Source of the DNA: Atherinomorus stipes
Taxonomy: Eukaryota; Chordata; Actinopteri; Atheriniformes; Atherinidae
Reading direction: 5' to 3'
Assembly (NCBI GenBank): GCA_023101725.1
Contig: JALJCO010001361.1
Span: 1 to 64,000 of the forward strand
Length of the DNA stretch: 64,000 bases
Under the pieces are notes generated by a model that worked only from the letters and a program-made list of their open reading frames with translations, made no database searches and was not told where the DNA came from. Made by a program: the position numbers and the translations under genes. Each line of letters opens with the position of its first letter. Position 1 is the stretch's first letter. Positions 33,860 to 45,126 of this stretch are shown here, in pieces.

Positions 33860-34826
33860 CCTTTAACTGTGCAAGTTGCCTCTTTAAATAAACAAAGATG
33901 CAGCTGCTCCATCCCTGCCATTAGCTGATGTCAGATTATTATACAGCAGTAAACGCTGTGTAAGTCGCCTCTTTGTGACACAAACGAGATAAACGCAACT
34001 GTTAACTTCCATCCCCTGTTATCTAATATTGTGTCCCTCTACACTTTATGCCATGCAGGTTTTACTGGGACTCATAAATTCAGAAGTTTATGTTTCTATT
34101 AAACTAATTAAAAAGCTCCAACTACTGTATTTAGTTGTAATTCTGTGTAGATGTTTTAAAAGCTGCAACATTGCTCTAAAATCTAGTTTGGTCCCTTGTG
34201 TTAAGTGGAAGATGGAACTTTTTAAAGCTTGTAAAGACTTTATTCATGACTTTACTATATTTCTAAGGTGAATGAGTCTTAAAAATGTACCAGTTACAAA
34301 ACACCTTCCATTAGCCTGTGTTATCACTGTAAGCTGTTTCAGCCACTTGTTTTCATTTTGAAATGTTCATCTATAATACTGAAATCTAATTACTAAAATA
34401 CACTAAATGTATATACTGTATATTCATTCCCAGGCAGAGGAAAAGAGTAAGGTGGAGCCACTTCACAAAGATATAACAGGTGTTAGATGCAACATCTGCA
34501 GTGTGAACGTTAACCTGGGCTGCAGCAACAGTAAAGCAGAAAATGCAACAAATCTGTGTCACCACCTAAAACATCATCACAGATTCTGGATGATCTGATT
34601 CTTAGTGTTGAATCATATTTTGGTCATTATAAGAATGTAAGTTGGACTACAGTTCAGATCCTGCGTACATGTCCATGTTCATTTTTTAATATCCTGGCTA
34701 AAATATATCAGCTGGCATCGGATATCGGCCGATATCGGATATCAATCAATTTATCGAATATCGTTTTTTTGAAGCTAATATCGGCATCGGAATCGGCCTC
34801 AAAAGTCCCATATCGGTCGAGCTCTA
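33860..34826. mobile_element. hAT element, reversed partial copy
   Basis: It matches the reverse complement of 27600-28440 and of the 18177 end, and ends CCCATATCGGTCGAGCTCTA at 34826. The far end is missing. Confidence 0.75.
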
Positions 34827-34878
34827 ATAAGAACCTAATAACCAAAAAGCATGAAAATGGCTAGATATCAGTTCTTAA

Positions 34879-35771
34879 AGGAACAGTTCACCCACAGAAT
34901 GATGTAACTTTATCTTCCACTTCCCCTCATGGTGAGAAAGACTCTGCAGCACTTTTTTAATATCTCAAATGCAGCCGGTGATCAGGAAGGCTTCTCGTTT
35001 CCCCCCAACTTTCATATAATGGAGTTCATCGGGGTCCGAGCCAAAAAGGTCGATAAAAGTCCACAAAAACTTGTCAATATTCCTCCATACTGCTCGTCCA
35101 ATGTAATCCAAGTGTCCTGAGTGGGTAGCGTCCAGAATTTACTGGAAACTACGTCATTTAGTAGATTTTTAGAGCCTAAACAGTAGTACATCTTACTTTC
35201 ACGAAGCGCGCACATGCGCGTTCACGAAACTACGGAAGCCACGGCAGACGAGATCGCGCGTTCTCCTTTTCTTTCTTTGTTTTAAATCAATATCCAACCC
35301 CTCCTGTGTTTGTCCCTGTTTGTCTGCAGCTCTGTCACTCTTAGCACAATATAAACAGAGAATTTCTTCTTCTACGCTTGTATTTTCAGCAGAGTAGGCT
35401 CTGAACGCCGAGGCTTCCGTAGTTTCGTGAACGCACATATCCGCGCTTCACAAAAGTAAGATGTAGTACTGTTTAGGCTCTAAAAATCTACTAAATGATG
35501 GTTTCCAGTAAATTCTGGACGCTACCCACTCAGGACACTTGGATTACATGGGACGAGCAGTATGGAGGAATATTGACAAGTTTTTGTGGACTTTTATGGA
35601 CCTTTTTGGCTCGGACCCCGGTGAACTCCATTATATGAAAGTTGGGGGGAAACGAGAAGCCTTCCTGATCGCCGGCTGCATTTGAGATATTAAAAAAGTG
35701 CTCCAGAGTCTTGCTCACCATGAGGGGAAATGGGAAATAAAGTTGCATCATTCTGTGGGTGAACTATTCCT
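34879..35771. mobile_element. TTAA foldback MITE, complete (893 bp)
   Basis: It is flanked by TTAA at 34875-34878 and 35772-35775. The left arm (about 34879-35240) and right arm (about 35410-35771) are inverted copies, so the element can form a long hairpin with a centre of about 170 nt. The piggyBac/Kolobok-like target TTAA suggests its class, without proof. The frames at 34929-35120 (+) and 35530-35751 (-) are the same arm sequence read twice. Confidence 0.88.
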
Positions 35772-35939
35772 TTAATGCACATCAGAAACAGCTGCTTGTG
35801 AAGGTGAAAAGAAATTGTGAAAGCTCATTTGCACAAATAAAGTTTGGGCAATTTTCAAGTATTTTGCCTCGTGTCAAATCATATCGCCAGTTATATCGTT
35901 ATCGCAATTTTTTTCTTTTATATCATGATCAATATTTTG

Positions 35940-36032
35940 GGTCATATCACCCTGCCATATGTCCATGTTCCTTTTTTAATATCCTTCCTGATATCGCTAT
36001 CGGCCTCAAAAGTCCCATATCGGTTGGGCTCT
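35940..36032. mobile_element. hAT end fragment
   Basis: CGGCCTCAAAAGTCCCATAT followed by CGGTTGGGCTCTA is the end of the family at 18177 and 34826. The A-rich block begins right after it. Confidence 0.7.
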
Positions 36033-37880
36033 AGTGGGAAAAAAGAAGGGGGAAAAAAAAGGGGGTTTTTTTACGGGGGGAAGGGGCGAAAGGGGATAAG
36101 GATCGGGATCCAGGAAAGCGAGCCCTAGGAAAGGATAAAAAAAAAAAAACAAAAAAAAAAAAAGGGGGGGAGGAACAGAAAAATTATGGGGAACAACCGG
36201 GGAACAGGAAAAAAGGGAATAAGGAAAGGGGATAAAAAAAAATTCCAAAAATGAGGGCTAAAAAAAAAAATATAAAGAAAAAAAAAAATAAATGAAAAAG
36301 GAGGGGGAGAATAGAAAGAAAAGTAGAAGGAAAAAAATAAATGGGAAAAAAAAAAGGAAAAAATGCCAAGAAAAAAAAAAAAAAAAGGGAAAGGATAAAA
36401 AAGGTACAATGATCAAAGCTACGGACTCTCAAACGCAGAGGAGGCAAAGCCAACCAAAGCCCGAAAACTCTCTAAAAAAAATTAAAAAAAATAAACAAAA
36501 ATAAATAAAATAAAAAAAAAAAAGAAAAAATAAAAAAGAAAGGTGAAAACCTCCCCCCCCCCAAAAGGGAAAAAATAAAAAAAACAACCAATCAAATGGA
36601 AAAAAGCTGACTACTTCCAAAAAAAATAACAAACGGAAACAAAAGGGAAAAAAAAAAAAAAAATAAAAATAAAAAAATAAAAAAATAAAGAATAATTTAA
36701 TTTAAATCCGAAAATAAACCAAATCAGGAAAAAATGATAAAATAGGGACAATAAAAAAAAAAAAAAATGGAAATTAGGACTAAAAACCAAAAAGGAACAA
36801 GGGGAAGAAAAAAAGGGAAAAAAAAACAAACAAAAAAAAAAAAAAATAAAAAAAAAAAGAAAAAAAAAAAAGGAAAATATATATAAAAAAAAAAAAAAAA
36901 AACTATAAAAGAAAGATATATAAAAATCAACAAAAAAAAAAGAACAAAAAAAAAAAGGAAAAAAAAAATAAAAAGAATAAAAAAAATAAAAAAAAAAAAA
37001 ATAAAAAAAGAGAAAAAAAAAAAAAAAAAAAAAAAAAAGAAAAAAAAAATAAAAAAAACTCAAACAACAAAAAAATAAAAGAAAATAAAAAAAAAAAAAA
37101 ATAAAAAAAAAAAAAAATAAAACCCAAAAAAAAATAAAAAAAAAAAAAAAAGAAAAAAGAAAACTATAATAAAAAAAAATAATAAAATATATCCAACAAA
37201 AGATCCACCCCGAAAAAAAAAAAACAATTAAAAAAATAAATTAAAGAAAAAAAAAAAAAAAATAATCTAAAAAGAGAAAAATAAAACTAAAAAAAAAAAA
37301 AAGACAAAAAAAAATAATAATCAAAAAACAGGGGAAAATCAACTCCAAAAGGGGAATCTAAAAAAATAAAAGAACAAAAAAGAAAAGATAAAAAACAAAA
37401 AAAAAAGAAAAAAAAATATGAAAAAAAAAAAAAACAAAAAAAAAAAAAATAATAATAATTAAAAAAAAAACAAAAAAAAACTAAAAACACAGGAACTGAA
37501 AGAGAGTCTAAAAAACTAAAAAAAACAAAAGAAAGAAAGAAAAAAGAATAAAAAAAAAAAAAAGAGTAAAAAGAAGAGTTATTATAATAAAAAAATAAAA
37601 AAAAAAAGAGAAAAAAAATAAATAAAAAAGATGAGCCCCCCAAAAAAAAAAAAAGAAATAATAAAAAAGAAAAAAAAAAATAAAAAAAAAAAAACAAAAA
37701 AAAATAAAAAAAAAAGAAAACACCAACAGAAAAAAAAGATAAATAATATCATTAATTAATAATAAAAAAAAGAGGAGAAATGATAAATAAAAAGACAAAG
37801 ATCACCGAGGACTCAACAAAAATGGCGAAAGATCGCCACGCCTCCAACCAAAGTGCGGGAAGAAGGAGAGAGCATAAAAA
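36033..37880. other. Abnormal A-rich block, possible assembly artefact
   Basis: About 1.85 kb is overwhelmingly A on the plus strand, with short G and C runs early and few T. It has no period and no element ends. Long Phe-rich frames on the minus strand are only poly-T. The composition does not resemble any other sequence in the window. Confidence 0.85.
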
Positions 37881-38109
37881 AGAAGAAGAACTTAATAACC
37901 AAAATTGCTTATCAAGAAAAGCATGAAAATGGTTAGTTATCAGTTCTTAGATTAAACTCTTATGAGCTATTTTTTTTATCATTATATTTGTCCAGACAAA
38001 TGTACTCTTAGTAGCACCAGGCATTAAAATGACCAAGAAATCTGAGAAAACAAGGGTGGTCTCTTCATTTTTTCTACGACCTTGTATGTATGTATATATT
38101 AATATATAT

Positions 38110-39557
38110 TAGGGCTGCACAATTAATCGTTAAAAGATCGTGATCTTAATTCACACATACATGTAATCTCATTTCTACCCACAACGATTCTAAAGCATTT
38201 TTAATCAAGCACCCTCAAATGCAGCACTGCTGTTGCCTCCCCACCCCCGAACCAATGGTAAAGAACTACAACTATGCCACAACCAAAGAGGTGCTTCAAC
38301 AAAGCTCTTGTGCAAACGCATGCTTTATTTTGAACTACCTTTTGAATGGGTCGTTTTGTTTGTTTTGTTAAAGTTTATTTGTGCAATAAAAATTTTTTGG
38401 GAAAAAAAAATCATGTCAGAGAATCGTGATCTTAATTTTGACTCATTGACTGCCAGACCTTTTCCGAGCAGAGCGCTCCATATTGCCAGGATTTTTAAGC
38501 ATTTTCACTGATTTTGGGAGATCCACAGAATATTGTGTACTATGCCAATACAAACACTGAATGTACCAAAGGAAAGCTTAGACTCTCTTGTTTTATCAGA
38601 AAAAAAACATTTGTTTCTAGCTTTTTCCGTTCTTTAGTAATCTGCAGTAGAACATGGCTTTGTTGCAGCGAAAATGCCTGTTTCTGACCAAAAAGCAGAG
38701 AAAACTACTTTGAATGCTGAGGTCCGCTTCAAGTGGAAAAGTGTCTTTGATGCCAATATTTTTTTACTTTAGAAACACCTTCATCATCTGATCAGCTGTT
38801 TACTTCAATGAAACAACAAATACAACACTGAGAAAAGAGTTTTGGAGGCAAAATAATTATTTACTAGCTAAATAAGTCACAACAAGTTTGTTTCACAACA
38901 CAATATTTGACAGAAACAGAGAGCAGAAACGTCTCTCTACTCCTCCCCTCTCCCTCATTCTCCTTCCACCGTTGATTAGGTGTGCAACCCCCCCCCCCCC
39001 CTGCGGGAAACAACCGCATGCGGTAGACTTACTTTCACTTTTAGCTGCCGCACTTCGCTGCTGTATTTCCATCATGTCTTCGATCGATCGTGCCTGTCTG
39101 TCACTGATCACTTTTCCCACAAACTTTCCTTTTTCATCCACCTCCTAAACTGCTTCCATTACGACCGGTCGCCATGTTCTCTCACCCCCGGCCCGCAGCA
39201 GGATCCAGCACACTTCAGCCGGTTAGCTCTAACAACCGCTAACAATACAGGAAGCATCATAGAATTGCATCACTTCCTGGTAGGTCTTTTTTAAGCTTGT
39301 CTGACACCGCCATCTGCTGGATTAGATGAAAACTACCGAAAAAATTATCATGAGCTCTTGGTTCTCTCTGACAAGCTCCACCAGAGATTAAAACAGCTCC
39401 CCCGATTAAAACCCTTAATTAACGTGAAAACACGTGATTGGCAGTTAACGTTCGGATTTGAATTAACGTGGAAACACGTGAATGGCAGCCAGTGAGTTAA
39501 GCAAAAAAAAAAAAAAAAAATGTGGTTCACATTTTTCCCAGAATCATGCAGCCCTTA
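38110..39557. mobile_element. hAT-like element with nested TTAA element
   Basis: The left end TAGGGCTGCACAATTAATCG and the right end AATCATGCAGCCCTTA are inverted. GATCGTGATCTTAATT tracts lie near both the left end and the insertion point. Only about 0.39 kb is its own sequence. No clear target duplication. Confidence 0.65.
38442..39496. mobile_element. TTAA-target MITE, complete (1055 bp)
   Basis: The ends CTCATTGACTGCCAG and TGGCAGCCAGTGAG are inverted. The flanks are TTGA (38438-38441, one change) and TTAA (39497-39500). It shares about 460 bp with 10179-10640. It has no transposase. Confidence 0.8.
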
Positions 39558-39558
39558 C

Positions 39559-39559
39559 A

Positions 39560-39651
<92 letters not shown>
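39559..39651. repeat. (AC)n(AT)n microsatellite
   Basis: A short AC run followed by about 37 AT repeats. The hAT element at 39652 is inserted in it. Confidence 0.95.
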
Positions 39652-39654
<3 letters not shown>

Positions 39655-40609
39655 GGATGCACAATATAATCAGTCCCCTATTGGTATTGGCCTATATCAG
39701 CCGTAAAACTGAGTATTGGACATCGGCCAATATTTAACTGATCAGGCCGCTGTTTCTAAAGTCTAAACAACCCAAAAACTACTACTTCTTCTACAAAAAC
39801 TGATTTTTTACAGACTTTAAAATATCTAAAGACTAGGGGTGGGACAAAATATCAATACACTGAAATATCGCAATATTTTCATACGCTGATATCATATTGA
39901 CATTTGGACATCGACATCAATCTATTTTATGAATGAAATTTCATGATATTTCATCGTTCTGTTACAAAATCTCATTAGAATTCACAAAATTTTCACGATA
40001 TTTTCAAATGCTGGTATCATATTGACATTTAAAAGTGCAGTATTGATCTATTTTACTAACAAAATCTCGCAATATTTCATCGTTCTGTTACAAAATCTCG
40101 TGGGAATTCACAAAATATCGTGAGATTTTTCAAAGAACGATGAAATCTCGTGAGATTTTGTAAGTTAAATAGATCGATGCTGCGTTTTTAACTAGCGATT
40201 TGATATCTGCATATGAAAATATTGAAAAAATATTGAAATTTTTTTTCCTACCCCTATTGTTTAAAGTGTTGGAAACGGATAACAAAACTGCTTTTTGCAA
40301 TGACTGCTTTTTTTTTATCTTTAATATCGGTATTGATATCGGTTATAGGCCACATGGAAATAAAAGAGAATAAAGTTACATCATTCTGTAGGTGAAATAT
40401 TCCTTGAATGCACATCAGAAACAGCTGCTTATGAAAGTGAAAAGAAATTGTGAATGTTCATTTGCACAAATAAAATTGTGCAATTTTCAAGTATTTTGCC
40501 TCGTGTCAATCATATCGCCAGTTATATCGTTATTGCAATTTTTCTTTTATATCATGATAAATATTGGCATATCGGGTATCGGCCAAAATTCCAATATCAT
40601 GCATCCCTA
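39652..40609. mobile_element. hAT element inserted in an AT repeat
   Basis: The ends are TAGGGATGCACAATAT and ATATCATGCATCCCTA. ATATATAT flanks both sides (39644-39651, 40610-40617), consistent with an 8-bp duplication, although it lies in a TA tract. Inside are CGATATTTT and TCTCGTGAGATTTTG motifs shared with 42848-45126 and 53712-54155. Confidence 0.75.
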
Positions 40610-40749
40610 ATATATATATTAGGGCTGACAAATCAATTAATTGAGATTAATCCCACTGTCAAACAAGAGAATGATTTATTAATTAATACTGCTCTGCGCA
40701 GAAAATACATTAACTTTTGTTTTAAAACTTAAAGGCTAAAACCAAACCA

Positions 40750-40860
40750 GAGATCTGGGAGTAGTTCAGGACTCAGACCTGGATTTCAGCTTCACATTAA
40801 GACAGTTGTGAAATCAGCCTGTGAGGACCAGCAGCATTCTGGACCAAACTGTCCCTGTCT
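40750..40860 (+). pseudogene. L2-type reverse transcriptase fragment
   Basis: The plus strand reads RDLGVVQDSDLDF, followed after a shift by a SACEDQQHSGP-like stretch. This is the NLGV..DSDL motif region of L2 LINE reverse transcriptases. Short and decayed. Confidence 0.5.
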
Positions 40861-40982
40861 GAAGGACTTTAGGGAGACATGTAAGGACAGAGTTTCTGTA
40901 GTCTAGTCTACTTAAGACAAATGCAGAATTCCTGCTGAGACACCTTTCATCCTAAATGTGTTAGAAGTGATAAAAGCAATAG

Positions 40983-41039
<57 letters not shown>

Positions 41040-41639
41040 AACCAGAACCAGTTATCCCCCTGCCATAGGAATATTTTACATTTACTCAGAAAACATGAAA
41101 CCTCTTTTATTTAATAATCGCAGTTCATCTTTTCCATTTTATTTCACATTATTTTGAAATTCCTGGCCGGTTTGGACCCACTGACGGGCCGGTTCTGGCC
41201 CCCCAGCCGTGGGTTTGGCACCCTGAAAACAACCCATGACAAACACAGATGCCTGCTGTCACGCTGCAGATCAACACAGAGGAGTAAAAGCATCTGACTC
41301 TGCAACCGCATGTGCTTCTTATTAACATCTCAGCCTTAAAAGTGAAACATTTAAATAAATATGTAGCGCGAGTCCAGAGGAGCTGGAAGTGTTGCAGATG
41401 TTTCCTGTCAACCTCGTCTCCAAATAGCTGCGCTACTGAAACCACGCGCACAATAACTTCCTTACACATACGTGAGATTGAATTACCTAAAGTAAATTCC
41501 AGAGTAATGTTTTCATCTCTCTGTCCCAGCCTGGCACGGCACGGACCTGGTTAAGTTTCTGTTTAAAAGTGTGGTTACAGCAGGAATCAGCCCGTATCCG
41601 CCCAGAACATCGCTTATCGCTTCCATATGTCGCCTAACA

Positions 41640-42200
41640 GCGGCTTTTCTCCCGCTACGTCCGCAATGTGCCCCAACACGCGCGCAGCTTTCCACGGGAC
41701 GCTCGTGGGCTGGTCCGCGAGGCGTTTACTGACCCCGTCCACATCGCTGAGCGCGTGCAGAAACGGCTAGCTAGCAGCTTTTAAAGGCGTCGCCGACGGC
41801 TCGAACCCGCCCGGAGCCGGAGTCTGAGTCTTACCTGGAGAGGAGTCGCTCTGTCCTGCTTCCACGGAGATGGACGTCGTTACATCAGTCCGCGTGGCTC
41901 TCTGCGAGTTTCTCCGTGGGTGTGTGGTGTGGAGGGGTGTGTTGTACCACCGCAGCTGCCACGCAGGCTGCGCAGCGTTTCCTGACTTCTTGGTATAAAA
42001 CTAATAAACTGCTCCGCGGTGGTGATGAACTGCGAGCAGCGTTTCCTCTAAAGCTGCTCCAACGTCACTCCGCGTGCCTCCTCTCAGCACGAGGAGTGGG
42101 CCATCCTCCGAGGATGAGCGCGACTGTTACCACACCTGCTGCCACACCTGAGCTGCAGGTATGCCTCACGAGCTGGTACCACCACATCCTCCGCTCCGGT
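41640..42200 (-). promoter_or_regulatory. CpG-rich block, candidate nek6 promoter
   Basis: CpG density jumps here compared with the AT-rich surroundings (CGCGCGCAGC, CGTCGCCGACGGCTCG, CGCGGACTGATG on either strand). It surrounds the donor at 41835. A bidirectional role is possible, but dennd1a starts 7 kb away at its own CpG-rich site. Confidence 0.5.
41835..41915 (-). other. nek6: Candidate nek6 non-coding exon 1
   Basis: On the minus strand CGACTCCTCTCCAG|GTAAGACT is a near-perfect splice donor at 41835/41834 inside the CpG block. The next coding exon of nek6 (9867) starts with 5' UTR after a strong acceptor, so an upstream non-coding exon must exist, and this is the only good candidate in the window. 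The 5' end is a guess. Confidence 0.45.
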
Positions 42201-42504
42201 GACAGAGGAGGGCTGCAGTCAGGAATGTAAACAGCTGGGGCTCACTTCTGACAGCCGGGCCGGGCCCACGACTCCTGGTGGGGTGCCCAGGTCCAGAAAA
42301 AAGTCCCTCCCCAAGATCCACAACATTTAAAAAAAAAAAATTGGGAGTTTTTTTAAATTCAATTTTGATAAAAATCTGAGTTCTGACTCTTTTTAGAAAC
42401 TGAAAAAAAAATTCTCCCAATTTTTTTCATGTCCTAAAAAAAAGTCAGAATTCTGATTTTTTATTTTTTTTTAAACTGAAAATAAAAATTCCCAAATTTT
42501 TTTT

Positions 42505-42616
42505 TGAGCAAGACTCTGGAGCACTTTTTTAATATCTCACATGCAGCCGGCGATCAGGAAGCTTCTCGTTTCACCCCAACTTTCATATATCATTCTGTGG
42601 GTGAATTATTCATTTA
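42505..42616. repeat. Fragment of the TTAA foldback MITE arm
   Basis: GACTCTGGAGCACTTTTTTA, TATCTCACATGCAGCCGG and CATTCTGTGGGTGAATTATT match the right arm of 34879-35771, with an internal deletion. Confidence 0.75.
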
Positions 42617-43129
42617 AAGGCGTCACAGCAACTGGAGAAAGAGGTGTGAGATCCTACAGCACATTTGTATCGGTCACGGCAAAGAACGGGCCGAATATTG
42701 CAGGCCACTGTTAGGGTTGTTGTCTCCCTGTAAATACAAAAGGACCCCCCTCGCCACCCTCTCCCTTAACTTTCTGCCTTTCTCCTCTTTTAAATCTGTG
42801 TCTCTTATAGTACTCGGGCTTGTGCAGTTAACTGAAATGTAATATATTAGGGATGCACAACGTTGGAATTTTGGCTGATATCAAATATGCGATATTTTAA
42901 AACTCATGTGGCCGATAACAGATATCGATACCGATATTAAAGCTGAAAAAAATAAGCGGTCATTGCAAACAGCAGTTTTGCTTTTGTTTTTGCTTTGAAA
43001 TACAGGGGTGGGAAAAAATATTGATGCACTCAAATTCCGATATTTTCATATGCCAATATCAAATCGATATTTAAAAACGTGGCATCGATCATCTATTTTA
43101 CTTACAAATCTTGCGAGATTTCATCTTTA

Positions 43130-43750
43130 TGTTACAAACTCTTATGATATTTTTGAAATTCTCACGAGATTTCGTAATAGAACATTGAAATATTACAAGA
43201 TTTCGTTTGTAAAATAGATCGATACTGCGTTTTTAAATATCAATATGATATCAGCATATGAAAATATCCCCAAATTTTTGCAAATTATTGTGAGAGTTCG
43301 TAACAGAACGATGAAATATCGCAAGATTTCATTAGTAAAATAGAATACCGCATTTTTAAATGATATCAGCATATAAAAATAATGCAAAATTTTTGTGAAT
43401 TCTCGTGAGATTTCATAACAGAACGATGAAACATCGCAAGATTTCGTTCATAAAATAGATCGATACTGCGTTTTTTAATGTCACTATGATATCAGCATAT
43501 GAAAATATCCCAAAATTTTTGTGAATTCTAACGAGATTTTGTAACAGAACAATGAAATATTGCAAGATTTCATTAGTAAAATAGGTCGATACCGTATTTT
43601 AAAATGATATCAGTATATGAAAATATTGCAAAATTTTTGTGAATTCTCGTAAGATTTCATAACATAACAAGAAACATCGCAAGATTTTATTTGTAAAATA
43701 GACTGATTTCGCATTTTTAAATTATATCAGCAAATGAAAATATTGCGACA
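43130..43750. repeat. Tandem array inside the hAT element, about 5 units
   Basis: The block CAGAACGATGAAATATCGCA with TAGTAAAATAGATCGATAC recurs at about 43211, 43337, 43452, 43578 and 43694. The spacings are 126, 115, 126 and 116 bp, so a roughly 241-bp dimer is the real period. Confidence 0.85.
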
Positions 43751-43955
43751 TTTCAGTGTATCAATATTTTTACCACCCCTAGTCTTTAGAAGTTTTAAAG
43801 TCTGTAAAAAGGACGTTTTTGAAGAAGAAGAAGAAGAAGTTGGTTTTTTTAGACTTTAGAAGAAGCGGGCTGATTGGTTAAATATTGGTTGAATATCGGT
43901 GGGGTGGCCAATGTCCAATACTCAGTTTTAAGGCCGATATAGGCTGATACCAATA

Positions 43956-45095
43956 GGGGATTATCACGCTTACCGGAACTTCCCGGTATTTGGACACTTC
44001 CTATTCTGGGCCATGTTAACATCAGCCGTTCCTGCTCTGTTATACTGTTTAAATCGTATAAACTCCAAACATACTTAAGTTTTCATTCCAGACTGAAGTG
44101 ATACTGGATCAAAAGCTGGATCAAAGCGATCGATTCGATGAAGGGCCGAACTTTATAATAAAACACACATTTGTTTGTCGCCGGTGGGGCACAACACCGC
44201 ACGACACCGGCACTTCACAGCATGCTAGCATTAGCCAGCTAGCGTTTACTGACGTGCTTAACATTGTGCGTCTTAAAACACACAAACATCTAAAAAATCG
44301 GGTCTGTACCCCCCCGTTTCCAGTGGAACAACTGGGGACTGCCAAAAAAAGGAGACGCTTTCAGATGCTTGTGTGTTTTCAGCCGCACAAAGTTAGGCAC
44401 GTCATCCAACTGGCTAATGCTAACCTGCCAACACGACTGTGCAGACTGCCGGCCACAAACAAACGTGTGTCGTTTTATCATAAAGTTCGGTCCTTCACCG
44501 CGGCGAATCAGTCGTTTTGATCCACTTCTTCCTCAGCATCACTTCAGTCTGGAATGAAAACTTGGCATTGGTGTTTATCCGATTTACAAAGTTTAACAGA
44601 GTAGTAGCTGGCGGACTACTGTTAGCAGGCTAGCATTAGCCAGCTTGATGACGTGCCTAACTTTGTGCGGCTGAAAACACACAATCATCTGAAAGCGTCT
44701 CCTTTCTTGGCAGTCCCCAGTTGTTCCACTGGAAACGGGGGGGTAAAGACCCGATTTTCAGATGTTTGTGTGTTTTAAGACGCACAATGTTAAGCACGTC
44801 AGTAAACGCTAGCTGGCTAATGCTAGCATGCTGTGAAGTGCCGGTGTCGTGCGGTGTTGTGCCCCACCGGCGACAAACAAATGTGTGTTTTATTATAAAG
44901 TTCGGCCCTTCATCGAATCGATCGCTTTGATCCAGCTTTTGATCCAGTATCACTTCAGTCTGGAATGAAAACTTAAGTATGTTTGGAGTTTATACGATTT
45001 AAACAGTATAACAGAGCAGGAACGGCTGTCGTTAACATGGCCCGGAAGAGGAAGTGCCCAAATACCGGGAAGTTCCAGTAAGCGTGATAATCCCC
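43956..45095. mobile_element. Long-palindrome foldback element (1140 bp)
   Basis: The left arm begins GGGGATTATCACGCTTACCG and the right arm ends with its near reverse complement. Arms of about 480 bp surround a spacer of about 180 bp (near 44440-44625). TA lies on both sides (43954-43955, 45096-45097). Matching frames at 44121-44345 (-) and 44721-44930 (+) are the two arms and not genes. Confidence 0.88.
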
Positions 45096-45126
45096 TATAG
45101 CAGGCCGGTTATATTGTGCATCCCTA

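Larger units (their letters stand above)
9881..41834 (-). other. Large nek6 intron 1 (inferred), filled with mobile elements
   Basis: Between the start-codon exon and the donor at 41835 I find no other host exon on either strand, only repeats and mobile elements listed separately. The assignment of the 41835 donor to nek6 is an inference from strand, CpG context and perfect donor form. Confidence 0.45.
42848..45126. mobile_element. hAT-like element with internal tandem array and nested foldback
   Basis: The ends are TAGGGATGCACAACGTTGG and TTATATTGTGCATCCCTA. It belongs to the same family as 39652-40609. It holds a tandem array (about 43130-43750) and the palindromic element at 43956-45095. 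No transposase frame. Confidence 0.7.

Noticed and set aside
36125..37798. Phe-rich 'membrane protein' frames on the minus strand
   Set aside because: Poly-T translation of the A-rich block.
42114..42158. ATG followed by CAG|GTATGC on the plus strand in the CpG block
   Set aside because: Only 15 codons, no recognisable protein and no following exon. Could be a lncRNA or chance.
44098..44953. Matching frames on opposite strands (MILDQKLDQSDRFDEGPNF)
   Set aside because: These are the two arms of the foldback element.
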